From Streptomyces sp. CB02366 (GTDB taxonomy: Bacteria; Actinomycetota; Actinomycetes; Streptomycetales; Streptomycetaceae), in the NCBI RefSeq assembly GCF_001905905.1, contig NZ_LIVT01000003.1, forward strand, positions 496,001-560,000: 64,000 bases of DNA. The letters are read 5' to 3'. The position numbers and the translations under genes are program-made. The notes beneath the pieces are model-generated. The model had not been told where the DNA came from, made no database searches, and was given only the letters and a program-made list of their open reading frames with translations. Every line of letters begins with the position of its first letter. Within the stretch, counting starts at the first letter, position 1. This document shows positions 35,748 through 44,652 of this stretch, piece after piece.

Positions 35748-36974
35748 ATGCGACCCATACGCCCGACCGATACCGCCCGCCGCGGCAGGCGCGTACGCCG
35801 CGGGCCCTCCACCGCGCTCGCCGCGACGGCCGTCGCCGCCGTGCTGGCGCTGACCGCCACCGCGTGCGGTCCCGAGGAGGACGACGCGGGCGGTACGACG
35901 CCCAGCGCCTCCGCCGACCGGTCGGCCGACGGCAAGGTCGTCATCCCGGACGAGCTGAAGGACCGGCTCAAGGAGCACGGGATCGACCCGGACAAGTGGC
36001 GGGACGGCGAGTGGAAGAACTGGGACAAGGACAAGTGGCTGCGTGAGGCCAAGGACTTCGTCAACCCGGTCATCGAGGACCTGTGGAACCCGGACCGGAT
36101 GCGGGAGGCCGACAAGCCTCCGGAGAACCCGGTCGACGAGGACATCTCCGGTGACGACGGCGTGACGGACCCGACGCCGGCCCCGGTCCGGGCCGCCGGT
36201 GTCGCGACGCCGTACCACGACAACGCCCCGGAGTCCGGAAAGCTGCTCTTCGACGGTCCGCAGGGTTCGATGGTCTGCTCCGCGACCGTGGTGAAGGACC
36301 CGGCGAACCCCGGCAGGTCCAACATGGTGTGGACCGCCGGGCACTGCGTGCACGCGGGCAAGAAGGGCGGCTGGTACCGCAACATCGCCTTCGTCCCGGC
36401 GTACAACAACGACGGACTGTCACCGGCCGAGCTGGAGACCGCGTCCAAGGAGAAGATCGCTCCGTACGGCGTGTGGTGGGGCGACTGGGCCCAGACCTCC
36501 GAGCAGTGGATCGCCGAGGGCGCGGCGGTCGGCGGCCAGGGCGCCCCGTACGACTTCGCGGTGCTGCACGTGACGCCGGAGAAGGGCGCGGGCGGCAAGT
36601 CGCTGGAGGAGACCGTCGGTTCGGCGCTGCCGGTCGAGTTCGACGCCCCGGCCGTGCCGAAGATCGCGGAGATGACGGCCACGGGTTACCCGGCCGCGCC
36701 GCCGTACGACGGCCAGAAGCTGCTCCAGTGCGAGGACAGGCCGGGCCGGCTCTCCGTCTTCCGGGACCAGCCCACGATGTACCGGATCGGCTGCACGATG
36801 ACCGGTGGCTCCTCCGGCGGCGGCTGGGTCGCGGCGGGCCGGGACGGCAAGCCCGCGCTGGTCTCGAACACCTCGATCGGCCCGGTCACGGCCGGCTGGC
36901 TGGCCGGACCGCGACTCGGCGAGGAGGCCGAGGGCGTCTACCGCGCGGTGAGCCAGAAGTACGCGGGCCGGTAG
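35748..36974 (+). CDS. Trypsin-like serine peptidase, exported (lipoprotein-like)
   Basis: 408 residues from ATG 35748 after AGGGGGA. Signal peptide with twin Arg-rich start and LALTATAC near residue 43, so Cys 43 may be lipidated. An acidic, Trp-rich linker (about 60-130, DKWRDGEWKNWDKDKW) precedes the protease domain. Catalytic triad: His in WTAGHCVHAG near 200, Asp in PYDFAVLHV near 270, Ser in TGGSSGGGW near 350. It belongs to the V8-like/trypsin-like group found outside the membrane in actinobacteria. A decayed duplicate of its C-terminal part follows. Confidence 0.93.
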   Translation: MRPIRPTDTARRGRRVRRGPSTALAATAVAAVLALTATACGPEEDDAGGTTPSASADRSADGKVVIPDELKDRLKEHGIDPDKWRDGEWKNWDKDKWLREAKDFVNPVIEDLWNPDRMREADKPPENPVDEDISGDDGVTDPTPAPVRAAGVATPYHDNAPESGKLLFDGPQGSMVCSATVVKDPANPGRSNMVWTAGHCVHAGKKGGWYRNIAFVPAYNNDGLSPAELETASKEKIAPYGVWWGDWAQTSEQWIAEGAAVGGQGAPYDFAVLHVTPEKGAGGKSLEETVGSALPVEFDAPAVPKIAEMTATGYPAAPPYDGQKLLQCEDRPGRLSVFRDQPTMYRIGCTMTGGSSGGGWVAAGRDGKPALVSNTSIGPVTAGWLAGPRLGEEAEGVYRAVSQKYAGR

Positions 36975-37061
36975 CCGGCGCGTACGCAGAACCATGAGGC
37001 CCGCGGCCGGCGGCCCGCGGCAGGCGACTGCCGGGGACCGCGGGCGGCTGCGGACGGCTGC

Positions 37062-37312
37062 GCGTGCAACCGGAGAACGGCCCGAAGTCCCCGGAGGAGA
37101 CGGCGGCCGCCGCGCCGCCGGTCTCCTTCGACGCCCCGGCGACCCGGCGGATCAGCGGCATGGGCGCGCCGGGCCGCCCGGCCGGGCAGCCGTACGACGG
37201 GCCGCTGACGCACCGGTGCGCGGACCGGTGCGGTCGGCTCCCGGCCGCGCCGGGCGCCCCGCCGGGTACCGGATCGGCCGCACGACGACCGGCACGTCCG
37301 CCGGGCGGTGAC
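37062..37312 (+). pseudogene. Decayed partial copy of the serine peptidase gene
   Basis: The plus strand reads ENGPKSPEETAAAAPPVSFD and APATRRISGMGAPGRPAGQP, then YDGPLTHRCADRCGRLPAAP, which lines up with residues about 285-345 of the protease (GGKSLEETVGSALPVEFDAP, YPAAPPYDGQKLL, CEDRPGRLS). After a frame change it ends YRIGRTTTGTSAGR, matching YRIGCTMTGGSSGG. The catalytic Ser is lost. A tandem duplication that has decayed. Confidence 0.75.
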
Positions 37313-37316
37313 GGCA

Positions 37317-37368
37317 GGCCGAAGGCCCGGTCCGAACTCTCCGGAGAGTTCGGACCGGGCCTTCGGCC
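37317..37368. terminator. Very long bidirectional terminator, perfect 52-bp palindrome
   Basis: Positions 37317-37342 are the exact reverse complement of 37343-37368, giving a hairpin of about 24 bp in either RNA. It sits between the converging serine peptidase relic and hflX. The stem includes AGGCCCGGTCCGAACTCTCC. Confidence 0.9.
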
Positions 37369-37388
37369 GTGGTGCGGGCCTCGCGCCG

Positions 37389-38909
37389 TCAGCGCGCGGC
37401 GAGGACGAAGGTCTCCAGCTCGGCGGCCAGCTCCTCGTGGACCTGGGCCTTGAGCAGGGTGCCCTCGGCGGTGTGCTCTTCGGAGAGCACCTCCCCCTCG
37501 GCGTGCACCCGGGAGACCAGGGCCCCCTGGATGTACGGCACGAGCACCTCGATCTCGACGGACGGCCGGGGCAGCTCGGCGTCGATGAGCGCCAGCAGCT
37601 CGTCGATGCCGTCGCCGGTCCTGGCCGAGACCACGAGGGCGTGCTTCTCGTTGCGCAGCAGTCGCTGGAGGACCAGGGGGTCCGCCGCGTCCGCCTTGTT
37701 GATCACGACGATCTCCGGCACGTCCGTCGCGCCGACGTCCCGGATCACCTCGCGCACCGCCGCGAGCTGCTCCTCCGGCACCGGATGGGAGCCGTCCACC
37801 ACGTGCAGGATGAGATCGGACTCGCCGACCTCCTCCATCGTGGAGCGGAACGCCTCGACGAGGTGGTGCGGAAGGTGCCGGACGAATCCGACGGTGTCGG
37901 CCAGCGTGTAGACGCGGCCGCTCGGGGTCTCGGCCCGGCGGACGGTCGGGTCCAGGGTGGCGAACAGGGCGTTCTCCACCAGGACGCCGGCCCCGGTCAG
38001 GCGGTTGAGCAGCGAGGACTTGCCCGCGTTGGTGTATCCGGCGATGGCGACGGAAGGCACCTTGTTGCGCCTGCGCTCCTGCCGCTTGATGTCGCGGCCG
38101 GTCTTCATCTCCGCGATCTCCCGGCGCATCTTCGCCATCTTCTCGCGGATCCGGCGCCGGTCCGTCTCGATCTTCGTCTCACCGGGGCCGCGGGTGGCCA
38201 TGCCTCCGCCGCCGCTGGAACCGCCGCCGCCCATCTGACGGGAGAGCGACTGGCCCCAGCCGCGCAGCCGCGGCAGCATGTACTGCATCTGCGCCAGGGA
38301 GACCTGCGCCTTGCCCTCGCGGGACTTGGCGTGCTGGGCGAAGATGTCGAGGATCAGGGCGGTGCGGTCGACCACCTTCACCTTCACGACGTCTTCCAGG
38401 TGGATCAGCTGGCCGGGGCTCAGCTCACCGTCGCAGACGACGGTGTCGGCGCCGGATTCGAGCACGATGTCGCGCAGTTCCAGCGCCTTGCCCGAGCCGA
38501 TGTAGGTGGCCGGGTCCGGCTTGTCGCGCCGCTGGTACACCGCGTCCAGCACCTGTGCGCCCGCCGTCTCGGCGAGTGCGGCGAGCTCCGCGAGGGAGAT
38601 CTCCGCGTCGTGCACCGTCCCCGAGGTCCAGACGCCCACCAGCACGACGCGCTCCAGGCGCAGCTGGCGGTACTCGACCTCGGTGACGTCCTCGAGCTCC
38701 GTGGAGAGACCGGCCACGCGTCGCAGGGCCGCGCGCTCGGAGCGGTCCAGCTGGTCGCCGTCCCGGGCTCCGTCGATCTCGTGGCTCCAGGCGACGTCCT
38801 CTTCCATCAGGGCGTCGGCCCGGCGGGCCTCGGTGAGGCTCTCGGTGGTGTCCTCCGTGGCGCTCTGCGCGTCCTGCGCGTCCTGGGGAAGGGAAGAAGA
38901 GGAGGTCAT
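37389..38909 (-). CDS. hflX: GTPase HflX
   Basis: 506 residues from ATG 38909 with AAGGA upstream. The HflX N-domain (about 90-230, DPATYIGSGKALELRDIVLE) is followed by a Gly-rich linker with GPGETKIETDRRRIREK near 245, then the G domain: G1 GYTNAGKSS near 290, G3 DTVGFVRHLP near 335, G4 NKADAAD near 405, G5 SARTGDG near 428. HflX splits stalled 70S ribosomes and 100S dimers. The acidic 60-residue N-terminal extension is typical of streptomycetes. Confidence 0.97.
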   Translation of the reverse strand: MTSSSSLPQDAQDAQSATEDTTESLTEARRADALMEEDVAWSHEIDGARDGDQLDRSERAALRRVAGLSTELEDVTEVEYRQLRLERVVLVGVWTSGTVHDAEISLAELAALAETAGAQVLDAVYQRRDKPDPATYIGSGKALELRDIVLESGADTVVCDGELSPGQLIHLEDVVKVKVVDRTALILDIFAQHAKSREGKAQVSLAQMQYMLPRLRGWGQSLSRQMGGGGSSGGGGMATRGPGETKIETDRRRIREKMAKMRREIAEMKTGRDIKRQERRRNKVPSVAIAGYTNAGKSSLLNRLTGAGVLVENALFATLDPTVRRAETPSGRVYTLADTVGFVRHLPHHLVEAFRSTMEEVGESDLILHVVDGSHPVPEEQLAAVREVIRDVGATDVPEIVVINKADAADPLVLQRLLRNEKHALVVSARTGDGIDELLALIDAELPRPSVEIEVLVPYIQGALVSRVHAEGEVLSEEHTAEGTLLKAQVHEELAAELETFVLAAR

Positions 38910-39040
38910 TGGATCCTTACGTCGATAGAAGTCTTTACGTCAGTCACAACGCGTGATCTTCCCGGATGATTCCCCGCCGGGGGTTCCGGTGCGGTCCGCC
39001 GCGCCGACGCCTCGATAGTGGCACGGGCCCGCCGGCCCCG

Positions 39041-40486
39041 TCACGCGGGTTTCTCGCTGCTCCAGTCCGGGTGGCCGGGCATCGGCGGGGTCTTCTTCCC
39101 GTACAGCCAGCCCTCGAAGAAGGCGGTCAGGTCCCGGCCGGAGAGACGGGAGGCCAGGCGGGTGAAGTCGGCGGTGGCCGCCGTGGCGTCCCGGTGCGCC
39201 CGGACCCAGGTGCGCTCCAGCCGGTCGAAGGCGGCCTCGCCGATCTCCTGGCGCAGGGCGTAGAGGACCAGCGCGCTGCCGTCGTACACGACCGGGCGGA
39301 ACAGGCTGAGTTTCTGCCCCGGGGCCGGGCCGTCCGGGCGGGCCGGCGGGCCGCCGGCCGCGCGCCAGCGGTCGGAGAGCCGGTACGCCTCGCGCATCCG
39401 CCGCTCCAAGGTCCCGCCCCCCTTCTCCTCGGCGTACCGGGCCTCGTACCAGCTGGCGTGGCCCTCGTTGAGCCACAGATCGGACCAGCTCGCGGGCGAG
39501 ACGCTGTTGCCGAACCACTGGTGGGCCAGCTCGTGGATCATCACCGACTCGACGTACCACTGCGGGTAGGCGGGCTCGGTGAAGAACGACTTCCCGAACA
39601 GCGACAGCGTCTGGGTCTCCAGGGCGAACCCGATCGGGCTGTCGGCGACGAGTACCCCGTACGCCTCGAAGGGGTAGCGGCCGACCTGCTTCTCCATCCA
39701 CTCCAGCTGGGCCGGGGTCTTCTTCAGCCAGGGCTCCAGCTTCTCCCGGTCGGCGGCCGGGACGACGTCGCGCACCGGCAGGCCGTGCGGGCCGGTGCGG
39801 TGGGCGACGGCGGAGCCGCCGATGGAGACCTGGGCCAGTTCGGTGGCCATGGGGTGTTCGGTGCGGTAGGTCCAGGTGGTGGCGGCCCCGTGCCGGGTCC
39901 TCCCCGCGGGCAGGCCGCCGGCGACCGCCGTCAGTTTCCCGGGGACGGTGACGCGGAAGGTGAAGTACGCCTTGTCGGAGGGGTGGTCGTTGCTCGGGAA
40001 GACGCGGTGGGCCGCGTCGGCCTGGTTGGCCATGACGAGACCGTCGGCGGTGCGCACCCAGCCACCGTCGTCCCCGGAGCCGCTCGGGTCGCTGGTGTGC
40101 CGGACGGTGATGTCCACCGGTACGCCCGCGGGGAGGCGGTGCGGGGGCTGGACGACCAGGTCCTCGTTCTTGCTGCCGAAGTCGGCGGGCCGCCCGTCGA
40201 CCTCGACGCCCCGGACGGTCCCCCGGGCGAAGTCGAGGTTGATCCGGTCCACCGGGGCGGTGGTGCGGGCCCTGATCCTGGTGACGGCGTCCAGGGGTTC
40301 GGTGTTGTCGCCGTGGTAGGTGAGGGCGATGTCGTACGCGAGGACGTCGTAACCGGGGTTGCCCAGTTCGGGGAAGAGCCGGTCGCCGATGCCCAGGGGC
40401 TCGGGAGCGGGCAGGACGGCGGCGACGAGGGCGGCCGAGGAGGTCGCCAGGAGAACGGCGCGCAGGCGGCGGGTGGGGAACGGCAT
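39041..40486 (-). CDS. M1 family zinc metallopeptidase, secreted
   Basis: 481 residues. Signal peptide at 1-27 (RRLRAVLLATSSAALVAAVL), so it is exported. The zinc site is HELAHQWFGN near 318 with the second Glu in LWLNEGHASWYEARY near 337 (HEXXH-x18-E). M1 aminopeptidases remove N-terminal residues from peptides; the GAMEN motif is replaced by a divergent stretch here, so the exact activity is open. The N-terminal beta domain (30-240) is complete. No clear SD before ATG 40486. It lies 254 bp downstream of the RSH gene. Confidence 0.9.
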   Translation of the reverse strand: MPFPTRRLRAVLLATSSAALVAAVLPAPEPLGIGDRLFPELGNPGYDVLAYDIALTYHGDNTEPLDAVTRIRARTTAPVDRINLDFARGTVRGVEVDGRPADFGSKNEDLVVQPPHRLPAGVPVDITVRHTSDPSGSGDDGGWVRTADGLVMANQADAAHRVFPSNDHPSDKAYFTFRVTVPGKLTAVAGGLPAGRTRHGAATTWTYRTEHPMATELAQVSIGGSAVAHRTGPHGLPVRDVVPAADREKLEPWLKKTPAQLEWMEKQVGRYPFEAYGVLVADSPIGFALETQTLSLFGKSFFTEPAYPQWYVESVMIHELAHQWFGNSVSPASWSDLWLNEGHASWYEARYAEEKGGGTLERRMREAYRLSDRWRAAGGPPARPDGPAPGQKLSLFRPVVYDGSALVLYALRQEIGEAAFDRLERTWVRAHRDATAATADFTRLASRLSGRDLTAFFEGWLYGKKTPPMPGHPDWSSEKPA

Positions 40487-40740
40487 GGACTACCGCTATC
40501 AGCGCGGTGCCGCGTGGCAGGGGAGCCGCGCGCCGCACCACCCGAACGAGGACGGACGGCGGCGGCCCGCGCGAGGCACCCGTCGGCCGGCTCCGTGGCC
40601 GCGGCGGGGCCCGCCTGACGGACTCGGGGGCCGCCCGACGGTCCTCGGGCGGGCTCCGGCCCCGTTTCCGGAGCGCCCGGCGGGCCCGGGGGCCTCCGCC
40701 CCCGAGGGGGGGCTTCCGCCGGGGCGCTTCCGGGGCCGCG

Positions 40741-42912
40741 TCAGCCCGTCGGGGCCGGGTGCTGGGCGCGGCTGACGTCGTAGACCCCGGCCACATCGCG
40801 CATGGCGCGCATCAGGGCGGGCAGGCCCGCCGCGTCGGGGAGCTGGAGGGTGTAGGTGTGGCGCACCCGCTGCTCGCTGGGCGGCTCCACCGTGGCGGAG
40901 ACGATCGCCGCCTCGGCGGTGGCGATGGCCTCGGTGAGGTCGGCGAGGAGGCGGGGGCGGCCGAAGGACTCGGCGACGAGGGTGACCCGGCAGCCCGCGT
41001 CGGACTCCCCGCCCCCGGTCTCCTCCCAGCGGGCGGCGACCGGGGCGCGGCCGATCTCCCGCATGGCGGCGACGGCGGGGCACTCGCGGCGGTGGACGGT
41101 GACCGCGCCGCCCCGGACGACGAAGCCGGTCAGCTCGTCGGGAGGCACCGGCGTGCAGCAGCCGGCCAGGCGCACCGGCGCGTCCGGGCCCTCCACGACG
41201 ACGCCCCGGGCGCGGGGGCCGGACCGCGTGCGCGGCGGCGCGAAGACCCCCGGGCCCCCGTCTTGCGCTGCGGCCGGTTCCGGGCGGCCCGGTCCGGGCC
41301 GCCCGGAACCGGCCGCGTCCACGGTCTCCGGGTCGGGCTTCGCCTGCTCGGGATGGTCGGTGAGCCAACCGGTGATCGCGATCCGGGCGGCGGGGGTGCG
41401 GGCGTGGTCGAGCCAGTCGGGCGAGGGCCCGGAGGCGGTGTCCTGGGCGAGCAGCAGCTGCACGGTGTCGCCGTCGCCGAGGACGGTGCTCAGGGTGGCG
41501 AGGCGGCCGTTGACCCGGGCGCCGATGGCGGCGTGGGCTCGGTCGCCGTACTGCGCGTAGGCGGCGTCGACGCAGGTGGCCCCGGCGGGCAGCCCGAGCG
41601 TGCCGCCGTCGGTGCGGAAGACGGTGATCTCGCGGTCCTGGGCGAGGTCGTCGCGGAGGGTGGTCCAGAAGGTGTCGGGGTCGGTGGCCGACTCCTGCCA
41701 GTCCAGCAGCCGGGAGAGCCAGCCGGGCCGGGTCGGGTCGGCACGCTCGTCGGACGGCTCGGCCGGTGCGGAGGCGTGGTCGTGGGCGTACGGGTTGCCG
41801 AGGGCGACGACGCCCGCTTCGGCGACCTTGTGCATCCGGTGCGTACGGATGAGGACTTCGGCGACCGCGCCCGCCGGGCCGACGACGGCGGTGTGCAGCG
41901 ACTGGTACAGGTTGAACTTGGGGGCGGCGATGAAGTCCTTGAACTCGGAGACCACCGGGGTGAAGCAGGTGTGCAGTTCACCGAGGACCGCGTAGCAGTC
42001 GGCGTCCTCGCCGACGAGGACGAGGAGCCGTCCGAAGTCGGTGCCGCGCAGTTCGCCGCGTTTCCTGCGGACCCGGTGCACGGAGACGAAGTGGCGGGGT
42101 CTGATGAGGACTTCGGCGCTGATCCCCGCCTCGCGCAGGGTGTGCCGTACGTTGTCCGCGATCGCTTCGAGGGGGGCGTCCCGGTCCGCCGCCGCGATCA
42201 GGGCGCGGGTCTCCTCGTACTCCTCGGGGTGCAGGATCGCGAAGACCAGGTCCTCCAGCTCGGTCTTGAGCGCCTGGACGCCGAGCCGTTCGGCCAGCGG
42301 GATGAGGACGTCCCGGGTGACCTTGGCGATCCTGGCCTGTTTCTCGGGACGCATCACGCCGAGGGTCCGCATGTTGTGCAGCCGGTCCGCGAGCTTGATC
42401 GACATGACCCGGACGTCGTTTCCGGTGGCGACGAGCATCTTGCGGAAGGTCTCCGGCTCGGCGGCGGCGCCGTAGTCGACCTTCTCCAGCTTCGTCACGC
42501 CGTCGACGAGGTAGCAGACCTCGTCCCCGAACTGCTCCCGGACCTGATCGAGCGTCACCTCGGTGTCCTCGACGGTGTCGTGGAGCAGGGAGGCGGTGAG
42601 CGTGGTGGTCTCCGCGCCCAGCTCGGCGAGGATCAGCGTGACGGCCAGCGGGTGGGTGATGTAGGGCTCGCCGCTCTTGCGCATCTGGCCGCGGTGCGAG
42701 GACTCCGCGAGGACGTAGGCCCGGCGCAGGATGCTCAGGTCGGCGTCGGGATGGTGGGCGCGGTGCGCCTCCGCGACGTGGCCGATGGCGGCGGGCAGCC
42801 GGTCGCGGGAGACCGGTCCGCGCAGCGCCACCCGGCCCAGTCTGCGCAGATCGATCCGGGGGCGGCTCCGCCTGCGAAGGGGGGCGCCCGGATCGGCGGC
42901 CTCTGCACTCAT
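40741..42912 (-). CDS. rshA: RelA/SpoT homologue (RSH), (p)ppGpp metabolism
   Basis: 723 residues from ATG 42912 with GGAGG 5 bases upstream. HD hydrolase domain with THPLAVTLILAELG near 86 and SLLHDTVEDTEV near 110, all metal residues in place. The synthetase region (about 260-400) is divergent: it keeps DADCYAVLGELH, KDFIAAPKFNLYQSLHT and EVLIRTHRMHKVAE, but the usual D-L-x-A-I-R segment is TDFGRLLVLV. TGS (about 455-530) and C-terminal ACT (about 640-720) domains are present, separated by a Pro-rich loop. Likely RshA, the second RSH protein of streptomycetes, better suited to hydrolysis than RelA. Confidence 0.9.
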   Translation of the reverse strand: MSAEAADPGAPLRRRSRPRIDLRRLGRVALRGPVSRDRLPAAIGHVAEAHRAHHPDADLSILRRAYVLAESSHRGQMRKSGEPYITHPLAVTLILAELGAETTTLTASLLHDTVEDTEVTLDQVREQFGDEVCYLVDGVTKLEKVDYGAAAEPETFRKMLVATGNDVRVMSIKLADRLHNMRTLGVMRPEKQARIAKVTRDVLIPLAERLGVQALKTELEDLVFAILHPEEYEETRALIAAADRDAPLEAIADNVRHTLREAGISAEVLIRPRHFVSVHRVRRKRGELRGTDFGRLLVLVGEDADCYAVLGELHTCFTPVVSEFKDFIAAPKFNLYQSLHTAVVGPAGAVAEVLIRTHRMHKVAEAGVVALGNPYAHDHASAPAEPSDERADPTRPGWLSRLLDWQESATDPDTFWTTLRDDLAQDREITVFRTDGGTLGLPAGATCVDAAYAQYGDRAHAAIGARVNGRLATLSTVLGDGDTVQLLLAQDTASGPSPDWLDHARTPAARIAITGWLTDHPEQAKPDPETVDAAGSGRPGPGRPEPAAAQDGGPGVFAPPRTRSGPRARGVVVEGPDAPVRLAGCCTPVPPDELTGFVVRGGAVTVHRRECPAVAAMREIGRAPVAARWEETGGGESDAGCRVTLVAESFGRPRLLADLTEAIATAEAAIVSATVEPPSEQRVRHTYTLQLPDAAGLPALMRAMRDVAGVYDVSRAQHPAPTG

Positions 42913-43082
42913 GGGCACCTCCGCGACGTCGACCGGCGCTGGGCGGGGGCGGATGCCCCTCGGGGCCGGTGCTTGATGCTACCGAGCCCACCACGTGGCG
43001 CAGTCCAGCTCTCGCCCAGCGTGAAACGGATCACCCATTCGAGCGAAGCCCGGGCGGGTCACCGTTTCCCTTGAGCCATTTC

Positions 43083-43949
43083 TCAGGAGGTTTCGAGCCA
43101 TGCCGGGTCGATGAGGCCCTCCGCGACGATCACGGCGGGGCCGGTCATGTCGATCGCGCCGTCGGGGTGCTCGGTGATGACGAGGGTGCCGCCGGGGAGG
43201 TCCACCCGGTACGTGACGGGGAGGCCGGTCGCGGCGGGGTCGGCGCCGTCCCGGCGGGCGGCGGCGACGGCGACGGCGCAGGCCCCGGTGCCGCAGGAAC
43301 GGGTCTCGCCCGATCCCCGCTCGTGAACGCGCAGGGCGACGTGGCGCGGGCCCCGGTCGACGACGAACTCGACGTTGACGCCCTCGGGGTAGACGGTCGC
43401 GGGGCTGACGGGCGGGGCGGTGTGCAGGTCTCCGGCGTGGGCCAGGTCGTCGACGAAGGCGACCGCGTGCGGGTTGCCCATGTTGACGTTGCGGGCGGGC
43501 CAACTACGGCCGCCCACGCTGACCGTGGCGCTCTCCTCGGGCAGCAGGGCGCGCCCCATGGAGACCGTGACCTCGCCGTTCTTGGCGAGATGGACGCGCT
43601 TGGGGCCGCCCCGGGTGGCGACGGTGAGGTCGCCCTCCTCGACGAGTCCGGCGCGCTGGAGGTGGTGGGCGAAGACGCGGACGCCGTTGCCGCACATCTC
43701 GGCGACCGAGCCGTCCGCGTTGCGGTAGTCCATGAACCACTCGGCCTCGTCCGCCATGTGCCGCGCCTCGGGATGCGCGGCGGACCGCACGACGTGCAGC
43801 AGGCCGTCCCCGCCGATGCCGGCCCGGCGGTCGCAGAGGCGGGCGACCACGTCGGCGGGCAGGGTGAGGGCGTTGTCCGGGTCCGGGAGGATCACGAAAT
43901 CGTTCTCGGTGCCGTGGCCCTTGAGGAAGGCGATCTGCGAGGTGGTCAC
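43083..43949 (-). CDS. dapF: Diaminopimelate epimerase
   Basis: 288 residues from GTG 43949. It interconverts LL- and meso-diaminopimelate for lysine and peptidoglycan. Active-site cysteines are in AEMCGNGVRVFAHHL near 85 and SGETRSCGTGACAVAVAA near 232; the N-terminal FLKGHGTENDFVIL is characteristic. Streptomyces walls contain LL-DAP, so the enzyme feeds lysine or trims the pool. It stands alone, between the RSH gene and a membrane protein on the same strand. Confidence 0.97.
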   Translation of the reverse strand: MTTSQIAFLKGHGTENDFVILPDPDNALTLPADVVARLCDRRAGIGGDGLLHVVRSAAHPEARHMADEAEWFMDYRNADGSVAEMCGNGVRVFAHHLQRAGLVEEGDLTVATRGGPKRVHLAKNGEVTVSMGRALLPEESATVSVGGRSWPARNVNMGNPHAVAFVDDLAHAGDLHTAPPVSPATVYPEGVNVEFVVDRGPRHVALRVHERGSGETRSCGTGACAVAVAAARRDGADPAATGLPVTYRVDLPGGTLVITEHPDGAIDMTGPAVIVAEGLIDPAWLETS

Positions 43950-44092
43950 GGACCCACTGTACGAGGCTGCGCCGACAACCCGTGCGAGTCGGCCCGGGCG
44001 GCCGTCCCGGGGCCGGGTACGCGTCCCGTACGAGCGGTGCGCGGCGGCGGAGCGCCCGGGGCGTCCGAGCGCGGCCCGGCGGGTCCGGGGCG

Positions 44093-44551
44093 TCAGCGCA
44101 GGCGGGCGACGCGCCAGACGGCGAGGGCGACCAGGGCGATGCCGGTCGTCGCGTACAGGGCGATCACCCGCCAGTCGGGGCGCTCACCGGAGCCCCGGGA
44201 GGGCAGTCCGGGCCAGGTGTGGCCGACGCGGCGGGCCGCCATCATGCCCCAGCCGGCCGCGCAGCAGCTGATCAGGAGCCCCAGCATGGCGACGATGGCC
44301 CCGCCGTCGCCGAACTCGAAAGCGAGGGGGAAGGCGAACATCAGCGAGCCGACCGCGGCCAGCGTGACGATGGGGGCGAGCTGCCAGATCCGCAGCTTGC
44401 GGGTGGGGCGCAGTTCGACCTCGACCTCGGGGCCCACGTCCTGCTCGTCGGGACCGTCGGGGCTCAGCCGTCCCGCGGTCTCCCGCGGCGACGGCACCTC
44501 GTGCTCGCTGTCGCGCTGCTCCGTGTCGCGAGGGCCGGCCTCCATCGCCAC
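44093..44551 (-). CDS. Small integral membrane protein, hypothetical
   Basis: About 152 residues from GTG 44551 (VAMEAGPRD), preceded by GGGAGG; ATG 44545 and ATG 44608 are alternatives. The first 55 residues are charged and cytosolic. Three hydrophobic helices follow: LAPIVTLAAVGSLMFAFPLA, GAIVAMLGLLISCCAAGWGM, and VIALYATTGIALVALAVW. No domain recognised. It is found at this place between miaA and dapF in streptomycetes as I know the region; function unknown. Confidence 0.7.
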   Translation of the reverse strand: MAMEAGPRDTEQRDSEHEVPSPRETAGRLSPDGPDEQDVGPEVEVELRPTRKLRIWQLAPIVTLAAVGSLMFAFPLAFEFGDGGAIVAMLGLLISCCAAGWGMMAARRVGHTWPGLPSRGSGERPDWRVIALYATTGIALVALAVWRVARLR

Positions 44552-44652
44552 GCGCCCTCCCAACTCGGACTCCACCTGTGGATCGATGTTTGATGATGGC
44601 ACGAGCATGGGCGCCGAATTGACGGCCGGAGCGTCCCGATGCCATCACGTGA

